NCBI RefSeq assembly: GCF_900148495.1
Contig: NZ_FTRU01000008.1
Span: 496,001-560,000 of the forward strand
Direction: 5' to 3'
DNA length: 64,000 nucleotides
Source: Negativibacillus massiliensis
GTDB taxonomy: Bacteria; Bacillota; Clostridia; Oscillospirales; Ruminococcaceae
Below, piece by piece: positions 38,427 to 47,347 of the stretch. Below the pieces are notes generated by a model. The model was given only the letters and a program-made list of their open reading frames with translations. It searched no databases and had not been told where the DNA came from. Within the stretch, counting starts at the first letter, position 1. The number at the start of each line of letters is the position of its first letter. The translations under genes and the position numbers were made by a program.

Positions 38427-39278
38427 ATGAATGAAAAAATTATAGGTCAAACTTTTGATCAGGAGCGTGCGCTCTATAACTTAAAAGACACACAGGTTGT
38501 AGATTGCATTTTTGCGGGACCAGCAGACGGGGAATCCGCATTAAAAGAATCCCGTGACGTGGCTTTGAAAAATTGTCGTTTTTCTCTGCGTTATCCTTTG
38601 TGGCATTCCAAAAAGTTTTTGATGGAAGATTCTTCCATGGATGAATTGACCCGTGCGGCAATCTGGTATGCAAGCGATGGAACAATTAAGAACAGTATCT
38701 TGGGTGGAATCAAATGCTTAAGAGAGTGCGACAGAATGAAGCTGGATGGCTGCACAATCCATTCTCCGGAGTTTGGTTGGAAATGCCGGGATCTTGAGAT
38801 CAAAAACAGCCAGGTTGAGTCGGAATATTTCCTGTTGGAATGTAAAGATGTTCAGATCGATCATCTGAAGATGAAAGGAAAATATTCATTCCAGTATATC
38901 GAAAGCATGAAAATTGATCATTCTGAGCTGGACACCAAAGACGCATTCTGGCACAGTAAAAATGTTACCGTAGAAAACAGCGTAATCAAAGGGGAGTATC
39001 TGGGATGGTATTCCGAAGGATTGACCTTGATTCACTGTAAAATTATTGGAACACAGCCGCTTTGCTACTGCAAGAACCTTCGTTTGATTGATTGTACCAT
39101 GGAAGAAACCGATCTCTCTTTTGAATATTCCGAAGTGGATGCTAAGGTTAAAGGAAACATTCTTTCAGTTAAGAATCCAAAATCCGGAAAAATTGTAGCG
39201 GATTCTATCGGAGAGATTGTACGAGAAGATTCAATTATGCAGTCAACCTGTGAAATCTGTGTTGGAGAAGAAAGATAA
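38427..39278 (+). CDS. DUF3737 family protein (parallel beta-helix-like)
   Basis: The 283-residue protein consists of short repeated strands with alternating Cys/Trp/His/Lys positions (VALKNCRFSLRYPLWHSKKFLMEDSSM, RECDRMKLDGCTIHS, DAFWHSKNVTVENSVIKGEYLGWYS). This is the pattern of DUF3737 proteins and predicts a right-handed beta-helix. The function is unknown. In many Firmicutes the gene is linked to MerR regulators and oxidoreductases, which agrees with the MerR-type promoter here. It is a single-gene unit. Confidence 0.9.
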   Translation: MNEKIIGQTFDQERALYNLKDTQVVDCIFAGPADGESALKESRDVALKNCRFSLRYPLWHSKKFLMEDSSMDELTRAAIWYASDGTIKNSILGGIKCLRECDRMKLDGCTIHSPEFGWKCRDLEIKNSQVESEYFLLECKDVQIDHLKMKGKYSFQYIESMKIDHSELDTKDAFWHSKNVTVENSVIKGEYLGWYSEGLTLIHCKIIGTQPLCYCKNLRLIDCTMEETDLSFEYSEVDAKVKGNILSVKNPKSGKIVADSIGEIVREDSIMQSTCEICVGEER

Positions 39279-39301
39279 CAACAGAATAGATAATAATGTA
39301 G

Positions 39302-39342
39302 AAAAGGCAGATACCATGTTAAGTGGGTATCTGCCTTTTTTT
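39302..39342 (+). terminator. Terminator of the DUF3737 gene
   Basis: AAAAGGCAGATACC and GGGTATCTGCCTTTT pair around a nine-base loop, with a long T-run. Confidence 0.92.
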
Positions 39343-39630
39343 GTGCGTCAGGAAGTAAAAAATAGCGCATTTTTACTTTTACAATAAAAATATGGTGTGG
39401 AAAATGAAAAGCAGAGTTGCTGTAAAATCCTAAAATATGAACTATTTTTGATCTAAAAATAAAAATATACAGATTTTTTTATTTAAAATTAAGAATAAAG
39501 GTGATGGAATTTAGGAGATAAAAATAATTTTTTTGTGCAAATAAAATAAATTTTAGTGAAAAATAATTTGATAGTGAATTATGCATAAAATCGACACAAT
39601 TATTTAACAAAAAACGAGATTTTTTATCAT

Positions 39631-39676
39631 TGATGATTGTTAACGATTGACAATCAAATTGTTAACAGAGTATAAT
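39631..39676 (+). promoter_or_regulatory. Promoter and likely operator of the GntR gene
   Basis: TTGACA (39647) and TATAAT (39671) are 18 bases apart. The same stretch holds two TTGTTAAC copies and the inverted repeat GATTGT/ACAATC (39635-39655), a plausible GntR autoregulatory operator. The 290 bases before it (39343-39630) are AT-rich and appear empty. Confidence 0.7.
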
Positions 39677-39718
39677 GTGGTCAATGAGGTCACAGTGAAA
39701 TTGGAAGGAGAAAAATTT

Positions 39719-40399
39719 GTGCCAAGTGAAAAACAACAGTTTATTAGAAAAACACTAAGAGAACAGCTGGCAGATATCCTTCGATCAAAAATATTAAGAT
39801 CCGAGATTGCACCGGGTGATCGGATTGTCGAAGAAGAAGTTGCAAAAGAATATCAGGTCAGCCGTGGTCCAATCCGGGAAGCGCTGCGGCAGCTGGAAGA
39901 AGAAGGCTTGATTTCCTACCAGCCGCATAAAGGATGTGTTGTAAAAACATTATCCTTAAGAGATATGCAGGAATCCTACTTGATCCGTTCTACGCTGGAA
40001 TCTCTGGCAGTTCAGATATATGCAGGAAAAATCAGTGAAAATGGTCTGCGTAAAATGGAGGAAGCGTTAGAGGATATCCGGATGGCGGGAGAAAACAAAA
40101 CGCTGTACGAACTGACTCAGGCGGATGAGGCATTCCATTCCGCAATTGTGGAAGAAGCAGAATGTGAAAAGCTTTTAAAAATCTGGAGACAGTTACAGGG
40201 AGCGAATACATCTACTTACTATACCATGAACACTGAAAATTTAATGCCATATGATTTTGTTGCGGCAAATCATAAAGTGATTTTGGATTTGTTTAAAAAC
40301 AGTGCGAGTGTAGATCAAATCAGTCATGAGATTCATAAGCACTACATGGTGGTTCCGGAAACATTGTCTCAGAAGGAACAACAAAGGGGAAAGGAATAA
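39719..40399 (+). CDS. GntR-family regulator, FadR/FCD subgroup
   Basis: The protein has 226 residues from the GTG behind GGAAGGAG; an upstream in-frame TTG lies within the promoter. The N-terminal winged HTH (LREQLADILRSKIL, then GDRIVEEEVAKEYQVSRGPIREALRQLEEEGLI) is followed by an all-helical FCD ligand domain with metal-type residues (ADEAFHSAIVEEAEC, HKVILDLFKN, HEIHKHYMV). FCD regulators bind small carboxylic acids. It precedes a peptide transporter and two amidohydrolases by 46 bases and is probably their regulator. Confidence 0.92.
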   Translation: MPSEKQQFIRKTLREQLADILRSKILRSEIAPGDRIVEEEVAKEYQVSRGPIREALRQLEEEGLISYQPHKGCVVKTLSLRDMQESYLIRSTLESLAVQIYAGKISENGLRKMEEALEDIRMAGENKTLYELTQADEAFHSAIVEEAECEKLLKIWRQLQGANTSTYYTMNTENLMPYDFVAANHKVILDLFKNSASVDQISHEIHKHYMVVPETLSQKEQQRGKE

Positions 40400-40445
40400 T
40401 TTTTGCTTACAGCAATGATTATTAGAAGTAAAAGGAGGAAGAAAA

Positions 40446-41381
40446 ATGCTTAGATTTATTGGAAAAAGGCTTGTGTATGCTATTATAACGTTATTTTTAA
40501 TTGCAACAGCAACATTTTTCCTGGTTGCGGGGGCTCCGGGAGACCCAATCGCAGCAAAAGTTGGACAGATGCCAGAACAGGCACAGGAGATCATCAGTGC
40601 AAAATACGGATTGGATAAACCGGTTTTTGAAAGATATCTGATTTACATGAAGCGCTTGATTACAACAGGTGATTTTGGTGAATCGATCATCTATACCGGA
40701 AAATCCGCAAACGATGTTATCAAAGAAAACACTTTGATTTCCGCAAAAATTGGTTTAATTGCATTGGTATTCCAGATTACCATCGGTATTTGCCTTGGAA
40801 TGATCTCAGCTTTAAATCGAGGAAAGCCGGTTGATAATATCATACGAGTTCTGGTTGTACTGGCAATCTGTATTCCAAGTTTCGTTTTCGCGGCGCTATT
40901 GCAATACTTCCTAGCATTTAAGTGGAAATTGGTTCCAGTATTTGGCTGGGGCGAATTGAAACACTATATTCTTCCAGTTACAGCTTACGCACTTGGTGGT
41001 ATCGCTTCTTACACCAAGTATATGAGAAACAGCACCCTTTCTGTTCTCAGTGAAGATTATGTCATCACAGCAAAGGCTAAGGGATGCAGCAAGGGCAGAG
41101 TAGTAAGAAAACATATTTTCAGAAACTCTTTGATTCCGATTATTACCATGATCGGTCCAGCAGTAGCAGGTATTTTTGCTGGTTCCTTCGTTATTGAAAA
41201 AATGTTCTCTATCCCAGGCCTTGGTTTCTATTATATGAAATCCGTTTCGGATAACGACTATACCATGGTAATTGGTCTGACAATCTTCTTTGCAATGCTC
41301 TTTGTGGCTTCGTTGATTATTGTTGACATTTTATATGGTTTTGTAGATCCAAGAATTCGAGTAGCAAAAGGCAGAAAATAG
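40446..41381 (+). CDS. Peptide ABC transporter permease, DppB/OppB type (system 2)
   Basis: This 311-residue membrane protein has six hydrophobic segments. It has the N-terminal MLRFIGKRLVYAIITLFLIA helix, the GAPGDPI motif typical of DppB/OppB proteins, and the EAA loop (DYVITAKAKGCSKGRVVRKHIFRNSLIP). The start follows AAAGGAGGAAG. It opens a six-gene run (permeases, ATPases, binding protein) downstream of the GntR gene. Confidence 0.94.
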   Translation: MLRFIGKRLVYAIITLFLIATATFFLVAGAPGDPIAAKVGQMPEQAQEIISAKYGLDKPVFERYLIYMKRLITTGDFGESIIYTGKSANDVIKENTLISAKIGLIALVFQITIGICLGMISALNRGKPVDNIIRVLVVLAICIPSFVFAALLQYFLAFKWKLVPVFGWGELKHYILPVTAYALGGIASYTKYMRNSTLSVLSEDYVITAKAKGCSKGRVVRKHIFRNSLIPIITMIGPAVAGIFAGSFVIEKMFSIPGLGFYYMKSVSDNDYTMVIGLTIFFAMLFVASLIIVDILYGFVDPRIRVAKGRK

Positions 41382-41395
41382 GTGAGGTGATTAGG

Positions 41396-42346
41396 ATGAG
41401 TGAAAATCAACAGAAAACAATGGTACAGGAAGTTCCGTTGACTGACGACATGTTTGAACGAATCGGCACCGAAGGACTTTCGGGTGAAGATATTGGTAAA
41501 CAATCCCTTACATACTGGGCAGATGTTTGGAGAAGATTTCGTTCCAACAAAATGGCAATTTTAGGTTTGATCCTTCTGATTGCAGTAATCTGTCTGCTCT
41601 TTATAGGACCAACTCTTTCTGGAAAAGATTATCAGTTTATTGATGCTTCGATTAAAAATACACCTCCGAACAGTGAATACTGGTTTGGTACCGACGATAT
41701 GGGTCGTGACCTGTTTACCCGTGTATGCGTTGGTGGACGAGTTTCTATCTATATTGGTCTGTGCTGTACTTTGGTAATGTTTGTAATCGGTTCTCTGCTG
41801 GGTGCTCTGGCAGGTTTAAAAGGCGGCATTGTTGATGACCTTATCATGAGACTTTGCGAATTGATCGGAAACCTTCCATATCTGATTATCGTTGTAATTC
41901 TTTCTATGGTAATGGGTAGAAGCATGTTCTCTCTGGTATTTGCGATGTCGTTGACTGCTTGGGTTGGAACGACCCGTATGGTACGTGGTCAGATTCTTCA
42001 GATTAAAGAACAGGACTATGTACAGGCAGCAAAAGCTTTGGGTGCAGACACTGGCAGAATTATCATCAAACACCTTCTTCCAAACACACTGGGCATTATC
42101 ATGGTAGATGTTACCATGTCGGTTCCAGGATTTATCTTCAGTGAATCTTTCTTAAGCTATATCGGTCTTGGTATCAGACCACCGGAAACAAGCTGGGGCG
42201 CACTGGCCAGTGCAGGTCAGCAGCAGCTGATGTTCTATCCATATCAGTTGTTCTTCCCTTGTCTGCTGATTGTTATTACAATCTTATCGTTCCATCTGAT
42301 CGGCGATGGACTTTCGGACGCGCTTGACCCGAAATTGAGACAGTAG
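41396..42346 (+). CDS. Peptide ABC transporter permease, DppC/OppC type (system 2)
   Basis: The protein has 316 residues from ATG 41396, six bases after GGTGAGGTG; a GTG at 41387 is an alternative start. Features are the first membrane helix at about 53-75, NSEYWFGTDDMGRDLF, the EAA loop (DYVQAAKALGADTGRIIIKHLLPN) and the C-terminal GDGLSDALDPKLRQ that ends most DppC proteins. Confidence 0.94.
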   Translation: MSENQQKTMVQEVPLTDDMFERIGTEGLSGEDIGKQSLTYWADVWRRFRSNKMAILGLILLIAVICLLFIGPTLSGKDYQFIDASIKNTPPNSEYWFGTDDMGRDLFTRVCVGGRVSIYIGLCCTLVMFVIGSLLGALAGLKGGIVDDLIMRLCELIGNLPYLIIVVILSMVMGRSMFSLVFAMSLTAWVGTTRMVRGQILQIKEQDYVQAAKALGADTGRIIIKHLLPNTLGIIMVDVTMSVPGFIFSESFLSYIGLGIRPPETSWGALASAGQQQLMFYPYQLFFPCLLIVITILSFHLIGDGLSDALDPKLRQ

Positions 42347-42372
42347 GATGAAACAACAGGAGGAAGAAAATC

Positions 42373-43401
42373 ATGAGCGAAAAAATATTAGAGGTTAAAG
42401 ATTTAAATGTTTCCTTCCATACCTATGCGGGTACTTCCCATGCGGTTCGAGGAATAGATTTCCACCTGAATCAGGGTGAAACTCTTGCGATCGTTGGAGA
42501 ATCCGGTTGTGGAAAAACAGTAACATCCAAAGCGATTATGGGTTTGCTTCCAACACCTCAGACACAGATCAAAAAAGATGGAGATTCCGCAATTCTGTTC
42601 CATGGTGAAAATCTTCTCAATTATACAGAAAAGCAGATGACCCATATCCGCGGAAGCAAAATTTCGATGATCTTCCAGGACCCGATGACATCGCTGAACC
42701 CAACCATGAAAATCGGAAATCAGATTATGGAAAGTATTCTGATTCATCAGAAGATCAGCAAAAAGGAAGCAGAAAAACAGGCTCTTGAGATGCTGGAGCT
42801 GGTAAAAATTCCAAATGCAGCTCAGCGTATGAAACAGTATCCATTTGAGTTTTCTGGTGGTATGCGCCAGAGAGCAATGATTGCAGTAGCTTTAGCCTGC
42901 AAACCGGAAATCCTGATTGCGGACGAACCAACAACCGCACTGGACGTAACAATTCAGGCACAGATCATGGATCTGATCGGAGAACTGCAGAAAGAACTGA
43001 ACATGGCTGTTATCCTGGTTACCCACGATCTGGGTGTCGTTGCAAGTGTAGCGGACAGAATTCAGGTTATGTACGCAGGAAAGATTATTGAACGCGGAAC
43101 AGTGGATGAGATCTTCTATCATCCAACCCATCCATACACCAGAGCATTGCTCAGCTCGGTGCCAAAGATTCATACCAGCAACAAGGAAACATTGTATTCC
43201 CTGAAAGGTACCCCACCGGATCTGATCAATCCACCGGTTGGCTGCTCTTTTGCACCACGTTGCGAGTATGGTATGAAAATTTGCCGCCAGAAATATCCGG
43301 AAATTACCCAGTTCAGCGATTCTCAGCAGTGTTCCTGCTGGCTGCATCATCCAAAGGCAGACGTAAGCGGACTGCCGGAAGAGATTTTCAAGAGGGGGTA
43401 G
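42373..43401 (+). CDS. Peptide ABC transporter ATPase, DppD type (system 2)
   Basis: The protein has 342 residues, with Walker A GESGCGKT, signature FSGGMRQRA, Walker [13 protein letters not shown] and H-loop VTHDLG. The C-terminal extension keeps the cysteine motif ([15 protein letters not shown], then QQCSC) reported to bind an iron-sulfur cluster in some DppD/DppF proteins. It follows the permease genes by 26 bases and precedes its DppF partner by six. Confidence 0.95.
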   Translation: MSEKILEVKDLNVSFHTYAGTSHAVRGIDFHLNQGETLAIVGESGCGKTVTSKAIMGLLPTPQTQIKKDGDSAILFHGENLLNYTEKQMTHIRGSKISMIFQDPMTSLNPTMKIGNQIMESILIHQKISKKEAEKQALEMLELVKIPNAAQRMKQYPFEFSGGMRQRAMIAVALACKPEILIADEPTTALDVTIQAQIMDLIGELQKELNMAVILVTHDLGVVASVADRIQVMYAGKIIERGTVDEIFYHPTHPYTRALLSSVPKIHTSNKETLYSLKGTPPDLINPPVGCSFAPRCEYGMKICRQKYPEITQFSDSQQCSCWLHHPKADVSGLPEEIFKRG

Positions 43402-43407
43402 GAAGAC

Positions 43408-44391
43408 GTGGCTGAAAAGGAAGTACTGATTGAAGTAAAGGACTTGAAAAAATATTTCAATGTAGGAAAAAAAGCTGTTTTGAAAGCAGTTGACGGTGTA
43501 AACTTCAAGATCTATAAGGGAGAAACTTTAGGTCTGGTGGGAGAATCCGGATGCGGAAAAACAACCTGCGGAAAAACGGTTATGGGTCTTTATGAAGCGA
43601 CCGGCGGTCAGGTTATCTTTGATGGCGTAGACATCCACAGCTTACATAAAAAAGAAAAGAAAGAATTTACCAAACGTGCCCAGATTATTTTCCAGGACCC
43701 ATATTCTTCGCTCAACCCTCGTATGACCGTTGAAGATATCATCGGAGAAGGTATTGATATTCATGGATTGTACAAAGGTGAAGAACGTCGCCAGAGAATC
43801 CATCAGCTGCTGGAAATGGTAGGTCTGAACAAGGAACATGCACTTCGTTTTCCACATGAGTTCTCTGGTGGACAGAGACAGCGTATCGGTATTGCGCGTG
43901 CGCTGGCAATTGAACCGGAATTCATTGTATGTGATGAACCAATCTCGGCATTGGACGTATCCATTCAGGCACAGGTAGTAAACCTGCTGATCAAGCTTCA
44001 GAAAGAGCTGGGTCTGACCTATCTGTTTATCGCACACGACCTTTCGATGGTAAAACATATTTCTGACCGTGTAGGTGTTATGTATCTGGGAAGCATGGTG
44101 GAATTTGCAGACAGTGATGAGCTTTATTCCAAACCACTGCATCCATATACCAAAGCGCTGATGTCCGCAATTCCAATTCCGGACCCGAAGGCAGAAAAAG
44201 AAAAGAAGAGAATTCCAATCGAAGGCGAAATCCCAAGCCCAATCAATCCAAAACCAGGATGCCGTTTTGCTGCCCGCTGCAAATATGCAACCGAAGCCTG
44301 CAAGCAGACAACACCGGAACTGACAGAAGTTTTACCGGGACATTTTGTAGCATGTCACCGTGTAAAAGAAGTGAATGCATTAGGTCTTTAA
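43408..44391 (+). CDS. Peptide ABC transporter ATPase, DppF type (system 2)
   Basis: The protein has 327 residues and a GTG start behind a G-rich ribosome site. Walker A is GESGCGKTT, the signature is [10 protein letters not shown], Walker B is [12 protein letters not shown] and the H-loop is IAHDLS. The C-terminal cysteine motif is complete (GCRFAARCKYATEAC, then FVACH). Together with the preceding DppD-type protein it forms the heterodimeric motor of system 2. Confidence 0.95.
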   Translation: MAEKEVLIEVKDLKKYFNVGKKAVLKAVDGVNFKIYKGETLGLVGESGCGKTTCGKTVMGLYEATGGQVIFDGVDIHSLHKKEKKEFTKRAQIIFQDPYSSLNPRMTVEDIIGEGIDIHGLYKGEERRQRIHQLLEMVGLNKEHALRFPHEFSGGQRQRIGIARALAIEPEFIVCDEPISALDVSIQAQVVNLLIKLQKELGLTYLFIAHDLSMVKHISDRVGVMYLGSMVEFADSDELYSKPLHPYTKALMSAIPIPDPKAEKEKKRIPIEGEIPSPINPKPGCRFAARCKYATEACKQTTPELTEVLPGHFVACHRVKEVNALGL

Positions 44392-44439
44392 AGCTGATAT
44401 TTCATACAGCTGATGATATACCTTAAGGAGGTAAATGTA

Positions 44440-46161
44440 ATGAAGAAAACAAAATGGATGGCCCTCCTGTTAGCAGCAGTGATGACATTAGGTTCACTGA
44501 CAGGTTGCGGCGGCGGAGAAACAACCACAAGTGAAGGTGGAAGCAGCGAAGGAACAACCAGCGCAGACAGTGGAGCAGAACAGGTATTTAATATGAGCTC
44601 CAACAGTGTAGTCGTTGGTCTGAATCCAATCACTAACACAACTGCACCTGATAACGCAGCTCACAACATGATCTGCGATCCTCTGGTAAGAAATAATGCA
44701 GTAGAAGGCAACACAACCGAAACTGTTCCGGGTTCGGCTGAAAGCTGGGATGTCAGTGAAGATGGTATGACCTATACCTTCCATATCCGTGAAAATGCAA
44801 AATGGAGTGACGGTGTAGCGCTGACAGCAAATGATTTTGAGTACACCTTGAAACTGATGGCAGATCCTGCAGCAGCTTCTACAAACGGCTGGTTGTTTGA
44901 TGGTGTTATCGTAAACTTTGGTGAAGCACTGTACAGCAACGGAAAAACACCAGACGATATTGCAGTAAAAGCAATTGACGACAAGACACTGGAAATCAAA
45001 CTGACCCATCCAGCATCTTATTTCCTGGAATTGGTAAGCAGCGTATACCCAGTTAGACAGGATAAATACGAAGAGTGGGGCGATGCTTACGGTTCTTCTG
45101 CTGATAAGATCATCTGCAGCGGTCCTTTCCAGGTAGAAAGCTGGAATCAGAATACAGAAATGGTTCTGGTTAAGAATCCAAACTATTGGAACGCAGAAAA
45201 TGTAAAACTGGACAAGATCAACAACAGAATCATCCAGGAGAATGCAACAGCTGTTCAGGCATTCATCAATGGTGAAATCTATTTAGCTGGTACCAGCGAT
45301 CCAAACTGGATGAAGCTCATTGAAGAATCCGGACTTTCTACCGGCGAAACTGTACCAGGAAATGCTCCAGAATTCTTGATGTTCAACCTGAACAACGAAT
45401 ATCTTTCCAACACAAAGATCCGTCAGGCTCTTTCCATCGCTTATGATCGTGAAGCAATGGTAAACGACCTGTACAACGGCAATGCGCTGGCTATCTACTC
45501 CACCATGCCAGACACCATGATGGTTGGTGATACACCATATCATGAACTGGTTGGCGACAAGAACTACTTTGTAAAACAGCTTCAGGAAGAAAATCCAGAT
45601 CCAAAAGCTCTGCTGATTGAAGGCCTGAAAGAACTTGGCAAAGACCCAGATCCATCTCAGATTACAATCCGTTATGCAAGCCGTGGTACTAGTGAGTTCT
45701 CTAAGAAATTGGCAGAATGGTTCAAACAGGCCTGGGAAACAACCCTCGGCATCAATGTACAGATCGATATGATGGAATGGAACATCATGTGGGATAAGAT
45801 CGATGCTGGCGACTACGATATCGCTTGCGGCGGTTGGGGTCCATATTACAACGAACCAAGTGCTGTTCTGACTCTGTTTGACCCAGTAAACGGTTACTTC
45901 AATGCTGACAAGATCGGTTGGGTTGGCGAAGATGCTGACAAGTTCAAAGAACTGTGCGATCAGGCAAAGAATATCGTAGACGAGAAAGAAAAAGCAGAAG
46001 TTTATCTGCAGGCAGAAGAACTGCTGGTTAAAAATGCAGTTATCTCCCCAGAAACTTTGAGCAGCAGCCCATACTATGTTGCAAAATGTGTTGAAAACTA
46101 TCCAATCACTACAAACGGCCGCATCGACTGGTCTCAGGTATCTATCGTAGACGCAGAATAA
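44440..46161 (+). CDS. Peptide ABC transporter substrate-binding lipoprotein (system 2)
   Basis: The protein has 573 residues. The ATG at 44440 follows AAGGAGG; an upstream ATG at 44413 would translate the ribosome site. The signal MKKTKWMALLLAAVMTLGSL leads to the lipobox TGC, with a Gly/Ser/Thr-rich tether after it. The mature part has SBP_bac_5 features: VPGSAESWDVSEDGMTYTFH, the NTKIRQALSIAYDRE region and a Trp-rich C-terminal half. It is co-directional with the permease and ATPase genes and likely binds di- or oligopeptides. Confidence 0.94.
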   Translation: MKKTKWMALLLAAVMTLGSLTGCGGGETTTSEGGSSEGTTSADSGAEQVFNMSSNSVVVGLNPITNTTAPDNAAHNMICDPLVRNNAVEGNTTETVPGSAESWDVSEDGMTYTFHIRENAKWSDGVALTANDFEYTLKLMADPAAASTNGWLFDGVIVNFGEALYSNGKTPDDIAVKAIDDKTLEIKLTHPASYFLELVSSVYPVRQDKYEEWGDAYGSSADKIICSGPFQVESWNQNTEMVLVKNPNYWNAENVKLDKINNRIIQENATAVQAFINGEIYLAGTSDPNWMKLIEESGLSTGETVPGNAPEFLMFNLNNEYLSNTKIRQALSIAYDREAMVNDLYNGNALAIYSTMPDTMMVGDTPYHELVGDKNYFVKQLQEENPDPKALLIEGLKELGKDPDPSQITIRYASRGTSEFSKKLAEWFKQAWETTLGINVQIDMMEWNIMWDKIDAGDYDIACGGWGPYYNEPSAVLTLFDPVNGYFNADKIGWVGEDADKFKELCDQAKNIVDEKEKAEVYLQAEELLVKNAVISPETLSSSPYYVAKCVENYPITTNGRIDWSQVSIVDAE

Positions 46162-46168
46162 GTATGCT

Positions 46169-46199
46169 CACAGGCATCCTGTATGGGGTGCCTGTTTTA
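46169..46199 (+). terminator. Weak terminator between binding-protein and amidohydrolase genes
   Basis: CACAGGCA-CC and GG-TGCCTGTTTT can pair, followed by only four T residues. It probably lowers but does not block transcription into the amidohydrolase genes. Confidence 0.5.
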
Positions 46200-46231
46200 A
46201 AATCAAAGGTAATCGTCAGGAGGGAGTCAGA

Positions 46232-47347
46232 ATGTATCTGATCAAAAATGCGACAGTACATATTGGAAACGGTACTGTGTTGCAGCAAAGCGATGTTCTT
46301 GTGGAAGGCAAAGTGATCAAAGAAGTAGGAAAGAATCTCAGTGCGGAAGGCGCAGAGGTTATTGATGCATCCGGATGCGAAGTTTTTCCGGGATTTATCG
46401 ATCCGGTTTCCAGCATTGGTGCAATGGGAATTCCAGGACGCTATCTGGACAACAATGAAGCAACCAATCCAATCACCCCAGAGATGAATCTTCGTTACAG
46501 CATGGACCCAGATGAAGTAAACCGTCAGGAATTTTATAAGAGCGGTATCACAACAGTGGGACTTTCTCCAACCAATAACAATATTATGGGTGGTCAGATC
46601 GCTGTCTGCAAGACAGCTCCTCAGAAGATGAAAGAGCGTCTGGTCAAAGAACATGCCGGATTAAAGTGCAGCGTAACCAGCAGTGTAAAAGAAACTTATG
46701 GTTCCCGCGATCAGCTTCCAAAGACAAAGATGGGAATTTTCTTCCTGTTTGCAGAAAGCCTGCGCAAAGCAAGAGCAGAAAAGGAAGAAAAACGCACCGA
46801 GGCGCAGAAAGTAATCTGCGATGTATTTGATAATGCCAGCATGCCGCTGTTTGTAGCAGCTTCCAGCAAGACAGAAATTGACGGTTTGCTTCACCTGATG
46901 GAAAAAGAAAAGGTAGAGGTTAACCTTGTAGATGGATTTTGCTTTGCAGATTCCTTAAAACAGATTAAGGAACAAAAGGTAGGTCTGGTTCTGGGAAATG
47001 TCAATAACTGTTCTCAGATTGCAAAAAATGGTATGGACCTTTCCAAACTTTGTGAGCTGGTTGAAAACGGAAATCGAATCGCGTTTACCAACTCCAATGG
47101 AGGATATTCGGAAGGACGCGAAGTATTTATCTGGTCTGCAATCGAAGCTTATCGTGCAGGTGTACCAGCAGAAGAAGTAGTTCGCATGATGACCGAACAC
47201 CCAGCTCATATGCTCGGTATTCAGGATCGTGTGGGAACATTGGAAGCTGGAAAGGATGCAGATTTATCTGTATACACCGCAAATCCTGTAACAAGTTATG
47301 CAGCAAAAGTAAAACACAGCATGGTAAATGGCGAGGTGATTTTCTAA
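46232..47347 (+). CDS. Amidohydrolase-fold protein without the metal ligands (probable pseudoenzyme)
   Basis: This 371-residue protein has the amidohydrolase layout: an N-terminal beta-domain, EVFPGFIDP at the first barrel strand, and the C-terminal LGIQDRVGTLEAGKDADLSVY segment. The usual DxHxH is replaced by DPVSSI. The later metal histidines and aspartate seen in the neighbouring paralogue (KIHC, LEHAW, MITDSP) correspond here to FVAAS, LVDGF and AFTNSN. It therefore should not bind the catalytic metals in the normal way. Its stop overlaps the next gene's ATG (TAATG), suggesting 1:1 synthesis and perhaps a heteromer. The frame is intact, so it is not a pseudogene. Confidence 0.88.
   Translation: MYLIKNATVHIGNGTVLQQSDVLVEGKVIKEVGKNLSAEGAEVIDASGCEVFPGFIDPVSSIGAMGIPGRYLDNNEATNPITPEMNLRYSMDPDEVNRQEFYKSGITTVGLSPTNNNIMGGQIAVCKTAPQKMKERLVKEHAGLKCSVTSSVKETYGSRDQLPKTKMGIFFLFAESLRKARAEKEEKRTEAQKVICDVFDNASMPLFVAASSKTEIDGLLHLMEKEKVEVNLVDGFCFADSLKQIKEQKVGLVLGNVNNCSQIAKNGMDLSKLCELVENGNRIAFTNSNGGYSEGREVFIWSAIEAYRAGVPAEEVVRMMTEHPAHMLGIQDRVGTLEAGKDADLSVYTANPVTSYAAKVKHSMVNGEVIF

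Noticed and set aside
46232-47347. Calling the ligand-less amidohydrolase a pseudogene
   Set aside because: The frame is full length, well biased in codon use and coupled to the next gene, so a selected pseudoenzyme is more likely than decay.
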